Of a DNA stretch of 10,348 nucleotides, positions 5,109 to 10,348 are shown piece after piece. The stretch lies in the NCBI GenBank assembly GCA_025924775.1, contig JAICHS010000070.1:1-10348 (forward strand), given 5' to 3'. The first letter of the stretch is position 1, and the number at the start of each line of letters is the position of its first letter. A program made the translations under genes and the position numbers. A model generated the notes under the pieces. It was not told the DNA's origin. It was given only the letters and a program-made list of their open reading frames with translations, and made no database searches. Origin of the DNA: Rhodanobacteraceae bacterium. Its GTDB lineage: Bacteria; Pseudomonadota; Gammaproteobacteria; Xanthomonadales; Rhodanobacteraceae.

Positions 5109-7327
5109 GCGCGCCGGTCGAGCTGTGGACACGGCCGGCGTTGCTGGATCAGGTGTTGCGTTCGCGCCGTGACGGGCGCGTGGAAGTCGTGCTGCGCGTT
5201 GCCGCATTGGCGCAGCCGCGTCGCGTGCTGCAACTGGAGCAGGTGCTGCATGCGTTGCCGGGTGTTGCGTCGATCGCGCTGTGTATCGCCGCGCGCCGCG
5301 TGCGGGTGGTGTTCGACGCTGAACGCCTGCCGCTGACGCAGCTGCTGGCCGCGTGCGCGCGCGCGGGTTGCGTCGCGCAGCCGTTGCAGCACGACGCTTC
5401 CGGTGCCGCGCCGGGCATCGCGCTGAATGCGTCGCTGAAGCGTCTGGCCGTCGCGGGCATCTTCGCGATGCAGGCGATGATGTTTGCGCTGGTGTTGTAC
5501 CTGGGCGCGGTCAATCCGCTGGATCCGACCACCGCGCACCTGTTTCGCTGGTTGGGGCTGGTGTCGGCGATCCCGGTGGTGGGTTACGCAGCGTGGCCGT
5601 TCTATCGCGAGGCGCTGGCGGGCATGCGCGCGCGCCGCCCGGGCATCGACGTGCCGGTCGCGCTGGCGATCGCATGCATCTTTGCGGCCAGCGTCGCCAA
5701 CGCGCTGCGGGGCAGCGGCGAGATCTATTTCGATTCCATCAGCATGTTCGTGTTCGTGCTGCTGCTGGGGCGGCACCTGGAATTGCGGGCGCAGGCGCGC
5801 CATCGTGCGGACGGTGACGCGGCCACGGACGCGTTGCCGCTGCTGGCACAGCGTCGCCACGCCGACGGCACGCTCGAAACCGTGGCCGCGGTGGAGCTCG
5901 TGCCGGGCGAGCGTGTGCACGTTCCAGAAGGCGACGCCGCGCCGTGTGACGGCGTGTTGGCGAGCGAACGCGCGCGCGTCGATGCGTCGCGCTGGAGTGG
6001 TGAGTCGCGTGCGGTGGGCCACGCGCGCGGCGACCGGATCGCCGCCGGCAGCGTGGCAGTGGACGGGCCGCTGGACCTGCGCGTTGAGCGTACGCTCGCC
6101 ACAAGTTCCGTAGCTGCGCTGGAACGGATGACCGCAGCCGCGCAGCGCGCGCGTGGCCTTGTCGGCGACGATGACGCGCCGGCCGCGCGGCGCTTCGTCT
6201 GGCGGGTGCTGGCGCTGGCCGTCGCGACGTGCGCGTTCTGGCTGTGGCGCGATCCCGCGCGCGCCTTCGATGCGACCGTCGCGGTGCTGGTGGTGGCGTG
6301 CCCGTGCGCCTTCGGGCTGGCGGCGCCGGCGGTGCTCACGCGCAGCCTGGCCTTGCTGTCCAGGCGTGGCGTGTTGGTGACGCGCGCCGCCGCGGTGCGC
6401 GCGCTGGCGCGGGTCGATCGTGCACTGTTTGACAAGACCGGCACGCTTACCGAGCCGGCACTGCAGCCGGACCGCGTGGAGACGTTCCGTGGCGTTGCAC
6501 GCGAAACCGCGTTGCGCTGGGCCGTGGCGCTGGCGCGCGAAAGCAGCCATCCGGTCGCGCAGGCGATTGCGCGGGTTCCGGCCGACGGGGTGCCGCTCGC
6601 GCATGGCGTGGAGATCGTCGCCGGTGGCGGCGTGCGCGGCGTAGTCGACGGGCGGCCAATGCGGCTCGGCCATGCCGGGTTCGCGGGAACGGATTGCGAT
6701 GACGCCGCATTGTGGCTGGCCGATGCCCAGGGTCCGTTGGCGCGGTTGCCGTTGGCGGAACGCGTGCGCGCGGATGCGTCCGCCTGCATCAAGGCCTTGC
6801 AGGCGGTGGGCGTCGCGTGTGCACTGGTCAGTGGCGATGCGCCCACGCGCGTGCGCACGGTCGCGGCCGCGCTGGGAATCGCTGGCTGGCACGCGCGCCA
6901 GGCGCCCGCGGACAAGCTTGCGCACGTGCGCGCCGGGCAGGCGGTCGGGCAGGTGGTGCTGGTGGTCGGGGATGGCGGCAACGACGCCGCGGCGCTGGCG
7001 GCAGCCGACGTTTCGGCGACGCCCGGCGGGGCGGTGGAGCTTGCGCGTGCGCACGCCGACCTGTTGTTGCCAGCCGGGCTCGCCGGATTGCCGCTGGCGC
7101 GCGCGCTGGCGGAGCGTGCCATGCAGGTGCTCGCGCAAAACCGCCGCTGGTCGCTGGCGTGGAACCTGGGCGCGGTGCCGTTCGCGGCGGCGGGCCTGGT
7201 GCCGCCGTGGCTGGCGGCGATCGGCATGTCGGCCAGTTCGTTGGCGGTGGTGTTGAACAGCCTGCGCATTCGTGCGGCCCGTGCGCCGCATGCGCCGCCC
7301 ATGGCCTTGCACGAGCGCACCACATGA
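5105..7327 (+). CDS. ccoI: Copper-transporting P1B-type ATPase for cbb3 assembly (CcoI/FixI)
   Basis: Inner-membrane pump that exports Cu+ toward CuB of CcoN. The 740 residues hold an N-terminal HMA-like domain (about 26-93), then FixI-type helices (113-135, 149-165, 183-200, 211-224). The A domain carries SGES (298-301), and the metal-site helix carries Cys399-Pro-Cys401. The P and N domains carry DKTGT (Asp443 is phosphorylated), SHP (481-483), SGD (576-578) and GDGGND (622-627). The final helices end in GMSASSL (707-713). Two things are odd. The HMA domain lacks CxxC: the usual GxxCxxC position reads ALAQPRRV (34-41), and the N-terminal Cys-rich leader common in FixI is missing. The conserved Tyr-Asn of the penultimate helix is Trp686-Asn687. 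The start at 5105 overlaps the preceding stop, with no clear ribosome site, suggesting coupled translation; the end overlaps ccoS. Confidence 0.94.
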   Translation: MSAPVELWTRPALLDQVLRSRRDGRVEVVLRVAALAQPRRVLQLEQVLHALPGVASIALCIAARRVRVVFDAERLPLTQLLAACARAGCVAQPLQHDASGAAPGIALNASLKRLAVAGIFAMQAMMFALVLYLGAVNPLDPTTAHLFRWLGLVSAIPVVGYAAWPFYREALAGMRARRPGIDVPVALAIACIFAASVANALRGSGEIYFDSISMFVFVLLLGRHLELRAQARHRADGDAATDALPLLAQRRHADGTLETVAAVELVPGERVHVPEGDAAPCDGVLASERARVDASRWSGESRAVGHARGDRIAAGSVAVDGPLDLRVERTLATSSVAALERMTAAAQRARGLVGDDDAPAARRFVWRVLALAVATCAFWLWRDPARAFDATVAVLVVACPCAFGLAAPAVLTRSLALLSRRGVLVTRAAAVRALARVDRALFDKTGTLTEPALQPDRVETFRGVARETALRWAVALARESSHPVAQAIARVPADGVPLAHGVEIVAGGGVRGVVDGRPMRLGHAGFAGTDCDDAALWLADAQGPLARLPLAERVRADASACIKALQAVGVACALVSGDAPTRVRTVAAALGIAGWHARQAPADKLAHVRAGQAVGQVVLVVGDGGNDAAALAAADVSATPGGAVELARAHADLLLPAGLAGLPLARALAERAMQVLAQNRRWSLAWNLGAVPFAAAGLVPPWLAAIGMSASSLAVVLNSLRIRAARAPHAPPMALHERTT

Positions 7328-7497
7328 ACGCGCTGCTGATCCTGGTCCCGATCACCCTGGTGCTGGCGGGCATCGCGGTGGGCCTATTCTTCTGGGCCGT
7401 GAACCATGCCCAGTTCGAGGACCTGGACACGCCGAAGATCCTGCCGCTGCTTGATGCCGCGCCGCCAAGACATGGGAATGACGACGCCCCGCGCTGA
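7324..7497 (+). CDS. ccoS: cbb3-type oxidase maturation protein CcoS/FixS
   Basis: A 57-residue protein needed in other bacteria for insertion of heme b/b3 and CuB into CcoN. It has one N-terminal helix (about 3-26) followed by the CcoS signature FFWAVNHAQFEDLDTPKILP (22-41), in which the aromatic-rich FFWA and the QFEDLDTP stretch are characteristic. The C-terminal tail is short and polar. The ATG at 7324 overlaps the ccoI stop (ATGA). It is the last gene of the first cco transcription unit. No T-rich hairpin follows, so readthrough into the second oxidase genes is possible. Confidence 0.93.
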   Translation: MNALLILVPITLVLAGIAVGLFFWAVNHAQFEDLDTPKILPLLDAAPPRHGNDDAPR

Positions 7498-7528
7498 GCC
7501 GCCTGCGCCGGGTGCCATGGGGGCTGCC

Positions 7529-7570
7529 ATGATGCAGGTCACGACCGATACGGACCGCGCTGCCTAGAAT
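7529..7570 (+). promoter_or_regulatory. Possible degenerate FNR/Anr box with -10 upstream of the second ccoN
   Basis: ATGAT-GCAG-GTCAC at 7529-7542 keeps the TGAT-N4-GTCA core of an FNR-family site but loses the outer T/A pair. TAGAAT at 7565-7570 is a good -10, 29.5 bp from the dyad centre, which gives exactly -41.5 for a start at 7577. The half-site match alone would be weak; the support is the spacing shared with the two stronger sites at 845 and 1423. The predicted leader is 86 nt. Confidence 0.4.
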
Positions 7571-7591
7571 CGCGGGACCATGCCCGCGTGC

Positions 7592-7617
7592 GCCGTCGCG
7601 CGGGGAGTTTCGACGGC
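7592..7617 (+). other. Stem-loop in the leader of the second ccoN
   Basis: GCCGTCG (7592-7598) pairs perfectly with CGACGGC (7611-7617), 7 bp around a 12-base loop that contains GGGGAG, a Shine-Dalgarno-like string. No start codon in a useful frame lies at the right distance from it. The true start at 7663 has its own TGGAG. Functional meaning is unknown. Confidence 0.35.
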
Positions 7618-7662
7618 CCGAGCCCGCTGGCGCCGACCGTTCCATCCAGATGGAGCGTCGCG

Positions 7663-9099
7663 ATGGCTGTTGCCGCGCAATCCCTTTCCTCGGTTCCGCC
7701 TTCGCGGGCTGCGACCGGCTCGCCGGAAGAAGACCGTGAGCTGTCGCGCATCTTCACGGCCTACACGATCAGCGCCACGTTCTGGTTGCTGTTCGGTACC
7801 GCGGTGGGGCTGCTGCTGGCGTTCAAGTTTGGCGCGCCGGATTTCTGGGCCGCCAAGTACCTGACCTTCGGGCGGCTGCGGCCCATCCATACCAACGACG
7901 TGTTCTATGGCTTTGCCAGCATTGCGCTGGTCGGCTGTGCGTACTACGTCACGGTGCGCAGTTGCGGCACGCGGCTCTACAGCGCCACGCTTGCGCGCAT
8001 CGGCCTGTGGCTGTTCAACATCGCGGCGGTCGCCGGCACCATCGCGCTGGACCTCGGCTACAACTGGGGCGATCTGGAATACCGCGAGTGGCCGTGGCCG
8101 ATCCGGCTGGTGTTCTTCGCGGCGCTGGTCGTCACGGTGTGGAACCTGCTGGCGACGATCGCGCGGCGTGCCTCCAAGGACATCTACCTGTCCAACTGGT
8201 ACATCATCGGCGGGTTCCTGTGGACCTGCGTGATCTGCCTGGTGGCGATCCTGCCGTGGTACCAGAAGGGCCTGGGCCAGGTCGCGATTTCCGGCTACTT
8301 CATGCACAACGCGGTGGGGATGTGGTTCACGCCGCTGGCGCTGGGCCTGTTTTATTACGCAATCCCCAAGGTGTTGAACCGCCCGATCTATTCCTACGCA
8401 CTGGGCGTGCTGGCGTTCTGGACCAACCTCATCTTCTATCCGATGCTGGGCGGGCACCACTTCCTGTTCAGCCCGCTGCCGTGGTGGCTGCAGACCACCG
8501 CAATCATCTGCAGCGTGGGCATGCTGGTGCCGGTGCTGGGCGGCAGCGCGAACTACCTGCTGACGATGCGCGGACGCTACCACGGCCGCATCGAGTCGTA
8601 CCCGCTGGCGTTCCTGTTCATCGGCGTGCTGGGCTACCTGATCGGCTCGACCCAGGGCACGGTCGAGGCACTGCGCTCGCTGCAGGCGGCGTGGCACTTC
8701 ACCAGCTTCACGGTCGGCCACTCGCACCTGACGATGTACGGCTTCGTGACCTTCGCGGTGTGGGGCGGCATCTATGCGCTGCTGCCGCTGGCGACTGGCA
8801 AGAACCCGGGCCGCTTCGGCGTCGCGCTGCACTTCTGGCTGGCGCTGGTGGGCGTGTCGATCTACGTGATCTCGCTGTCGATCGGCGGTACCGTCCAGGG
8901 GCTCGACTGGATCCGCGGCAAGCCGTTCATCCAGTCGGTCATCGACATGGAACCGTATTACCTGTGGCGCGGCGTGGGCGGCATCCTGATGTTCCTATCG
9001 CACATTGTGTTCGCGTGGAACGTGTGGCGCATGACCAAGGGCCAGCCGGGCAACGCACCGTCGCCCATCATGGAGCCTGAAGGGGAGGCCGCGGCATGA
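7663..9099 (+). CDS. Second, divergent cbb3-type (C-family) oxidase catalytic subunit, CcoN-like
   Basis: Catalytic subunit of a second heme-copper oxidase, in the inner membrane. The 478 residues form about 12 helices. All metal ligands of CcoN are present: His76 in RPIHTN and His355 (low-spin heme b), His353 in VGHSHL (heme b3), His215 in FMHNA with His265-His266 in GGHH (CuB). Tyr259, six residues before His265, is the C-family tyrosine, so O2 reduction is the most likely activity. The region that reads TFEG in ordinary CcoN reads STQG, so the conserved Glu (323 in the first copy) is Gln331. Many other helix residues differ from the first CcoN, so this is not a recent duplicate. ATG 7663 is supported by TGGAG at 7651-7655; a GTG at 7588 would extend the frame but lies beside the predicted transcription start. 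The stop overlaps the next start (ATGA). Confidence 0.9.
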   Translation: MAVAAQSLSSVPPSRAATGSPEEDRELSRIFTAYTISATFWLLFGTAVGLLLAFKFGAPDFWAAKYLTFGRLRPIHTNDVFYGFASIALVGCAYYVTVRSCGTRLYSATLARIGLWLFNIAAVAGTIALDLGYNWGDLEYREWPWPIRLVFFAALVVTVWNLLATIARRASKDIYLSNWYIIGGFLWTCVICLVAILPWYQKGLGQVAISGYFMHNAVGMWFTPLALGLFYYAIPKVLNRPIYSYALGVLAFWTNLIFYPMLGGHHFLFSPLPWWLQTTAIICSVGMLVPVLGGSANYLLTMRGRYHGRIESYPLAFLFIGVLGYLIGSTQGTVEALRSLQAAWHFTSFTVGHSHLTMYGFVTFAVWGGIYALLPLATGKNPGRFGVALHFWLALVGVSIYVISLSIGGTVQGLDWIRGKPFIQSVIDMEPYYLWRGVGGILMFLSHIVFAWNVWRMTKGQPGNAPSPIMEPEGEAAA

Positions 9100-10348
9100 A
9101 ACGCCCCATGTGGATCATCTTTGGTGGGGCGCTGGCCCTGTACGTCGTGATCGTGATGTTCATCGCGGTGGGACCCGCCATCGACCTGGCGCAAACCCCG
9201 CCGGGACCGGGTGTGCAGCCCTTGACCCCGCTCGAGGCCGAAGGCCGGCAGGTGTTTGCCAGCAACGGCTGCGACTACTGCCATACCATGCAGGTACGGC
9301 CGTTGCCGGAGGACAAGCCGTTCGGGCGGCCTTCGGCGCCCGGCGACTTCGCCTATGCAACACCGGAAATGCTGGGTTCCGAGCGCACCGGGCCGGACCT
9401 CACCAACGTCGGCAACGCCAAGCCCAGCGATGTGTGGCAGTACATCCATCTGTACGACCCGCGTGCGGTGGAACCGCACTCCATCATGCCGAACTTCAAG
9501 TTCCTGTTCGAGGTCGTGGACAAGGTTCCGGAAGGCGACACCGCGGTGCCGGTACCGCCGGCGTTCGCGCCCAGGCACGGCTACGTGATTCCATCGCCCA
9601 AGGCCAAGGCGCTGGTGGCCTACCTGCTGTCGCTGAAGCAGGCGCCGATCCCGGGCTATTCGATGAATGGCGGCATGGGCGGCCCCACCTCGGCGGCAGC
9701 GCTCGAAGCGTCGGCTCCCGCGAGCTCTGCGGCGGCGGGTGGGTATGTGTTCGACGCGGCCAAGGGCAAATCCCTGTTCGAGGCCAACTGTTCGGCCTGC
9801 CACCAGTCGACGGGCGCGGGCATTCCCAGCGCGTTTCCGCCACTCGTCGGCAACCCGGCGGTGCTGGCAGCCGACCCGACGCTGCAGATCGAGACCATCC
9901 TGCACGGCGCGCACGGCAAGGTCATCGACGGCAAGAGCTGGAGCGGCACCATGACCGCGTTCGCGAGCCAGTTGAACGACGCCGAGATCGCCGATATCGC
10001 CAACCACGAGCGCACGTCGTGGGGCAATCACGCCAAGCAAGTGACGTCTGCCGACGTGGCGGCAATCCGTGCCGGCAAGCCGCTGGGTGCGGCCGGCAAT
10101 GCGCCGGCGGGCAGCGCGCCTGCGTCGAGTGCCGCAGCGGCCTCGGCACCGGCTGCGTCCGCGGTCACGGGTGGCTACACGTTTGATGCGGCCAAGGGCA
10201 AGGAACTGTTCACCGCCAATTGTTCGGCCTGTCACCAGGCGACCGGCGAAGGCATCCCGGGGGCGTTTCCGCCACTCAAGGGCAATGCCGCGGTGGACAA
10301 CGCCGACCCGACGCTGCATCTCGACACCATCCTGCACGGCGCGCAGGG
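9096..10348 (+). CDS. Second CcoO-like subunit fused to extra cytochrome c domains (partial, 3' end outside window)
   Basis: Membrane-anchored multi-heme cytochrome c, predicted electron donor of the second CcoN. The 417 visible residues remain open at the window edge. One N-terminal helix (about 6-26) is followed by a CcoO-like domain with CDYCH (59-63), TMQVRPL (64-70), RTGPDLTNVG (97-106) and likely ligand Met131. Two further cytochrome c domains follow: CSACH 232-236 with likely Met286, and CSACH 376-380, whose ligand Met lies beyond the window. Ordinary CcoO is about 200 residues with one heme, so this is a CcoO-cytochrome c fusion. Ala/Ser/Pro-rich linkers (about 197-214 and 336-357) separate the domains. 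AGGGGAGG at 9081-9088, 7 bp before the ATG, is the best ribosome site in the window. No ccoQ or ccoP lies between this and its ccoN, so the added domains may replace CcoP. Confidence 0.9.
   Translation, partial: MKRPMWIIFGGALALYVVIVMFIAVGPAIDLAQTPPGPGVQPLTPLEAEGRQVFASNGCDYCHTMQVRPLPEDKPFGRPSAPGDFAYATPEMLGSERTGPDLTNVGNAKPSDVWQYIHLYDPRAVEPHSIMPNFKFLFEVVDKVPEGDTAVPVPPAFAPRHGYVIPSPKAKALVAYLLSLKQAPIPGYSMNGGMGGPTSAAALEASAPASSAAAGGYVFDAAKGKSLFEANCSACHQSTGAGIPSAFPPLVGNPAVLAADPTLQIETILHGAHGKVIDGKSWSGTMTAFASQLNDAEIADIANHERTSWGNHAKQVTSADVAAIRAGKPLGAAGNAPAGSAPASSAAAASAPAASAVTGGYTFDAAKGKELFTANCSACHQATGEGIPGAFPPLKGNAAVDNADPTLHLDTILHGAQ
9738..10348 (+). repeat. Tandemly duplicated cytochrome c domain within the second ccoO-like gene
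   Basis: The segments starting at 9738 and 10170 (432 bp apart) encode closely similar domains: by hand count 45 of 59 residues match (215-273 against 359-417), including FDAAKGK, ANCSACHQ, AFPPL, ADPTL and TILHGA. Many codons are identical too, for example the runs coding PTL and TILHGA. The second copy is cut by the window end. An intragenic duplication of a cytochrome c module is the simplest explanation. Confidence 0.85.

Noticed and set aside
3743..7312. Open frame of 1189 residues on the minus strand
   Set aside because: Antisense to ccoP and ccoI; rich in Arg, His and Gln with no recognisable domain. It is a by-product of high GC content opposite strongly biased genes.
7588..7662. GTG start extending the second CcoN by 25 residues
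   Set aside because: It lies about 11 bases after the predicted transcription start with no ribosome site; ATG 7663 has TGGAG at good spacing.
7663..9099. The divergent CcoN as a nitric oxide reductase
   Set aside because: It keeps the C-family tyrosine six residues before the CuB His pair and lacks the metal-binding Glu set expected of NorB; the CcoO-like partner also points to an oxidase. NO reduction as a side activity is not excluded.
8958..10337. Minus-strand frame of 459 residues, and similar long frames at 1433-2959 and 7564-8832
   Set aside because: All lie opposite clearly recognised oxidase genes with heme and copper motifs and show only Arg/His-rich shadow sequence.

Overview
This GC-rich window reads almost entirely on the + strand. 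It looks like part of a chromosome from a gammaproteobacterium of the Xanthomonadales / Rhodanobacteraceae-Lysobacteraceae type. That placement is inference, from the short AMP nucleosidase, the cbb3 oxidase genes, strong GC3 bias and a REP-like 'GGGGTCAGAGTGCAC' palindrome; no marker gene settles it. The theme is micro-aerobic respiration: one complete cbb3-type cytochrome c oxidase operon is followed by the first genes of a second, divergent cbb3-like oxidase.

Layout. 21-824: short AMP nucleosidase. 924-1361: small four-helix membrane protein (COG5615/CopD-like). 1565-3037: ccoN (catalytic subunit I), then a 110 bp gap with a long inverted repeat, then ccoO (3148-3807), ccoQ (3804-4004), ccoP (4001-4912), an unrecognised 70-residue one-helix protein (4896-5108), ccoI (5105-7327, Cu-transporting P1B ATPase) and ccoS (7324-7497). 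From ccoO to ccoS every junction overlaps, mostly as ATGA. 7663-9099: second ccoN-like gene. 9096 to the window end: second ccoO-like gene, extended by at least two further cytochrome c domains and cut by the window edge.

How they work together. CcoN carries hemes b and b3 plus CuB. CcoO and CcoP carry the c hemes that deliver electrons. CcoQ is the small stabilising subunit. CcoI and CcoS supply copper and drive maturation. ccoG and ccoH, usually found with ccoIS, are absent here. The second oxidase has a CcoN with all metal ligands and the active-site Tyr, but the conserved helix Glu is Gln. It has no CcoQ or CcoP gene visible; its CcoO-like partner instead carries extra c-type domains that could do the job of CcoP. 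It probably relies on the same CcoI/CcoS.

Regulation. Three transcription starts (924 gene, ccoN, second ccoN) each show an FNR/Anr-like dyad about 29 bp upstream of a TAnAAT-like -10, the geometry of a class II FNR promoter. The ccoN site is a perfect TTGAC-N4-GTCAA palindrome, the 924 site has one mismatch, and the third is degenerate. This suggests a shared low-oxygen regulon. Both ccoN leaders also contain stem-loops.
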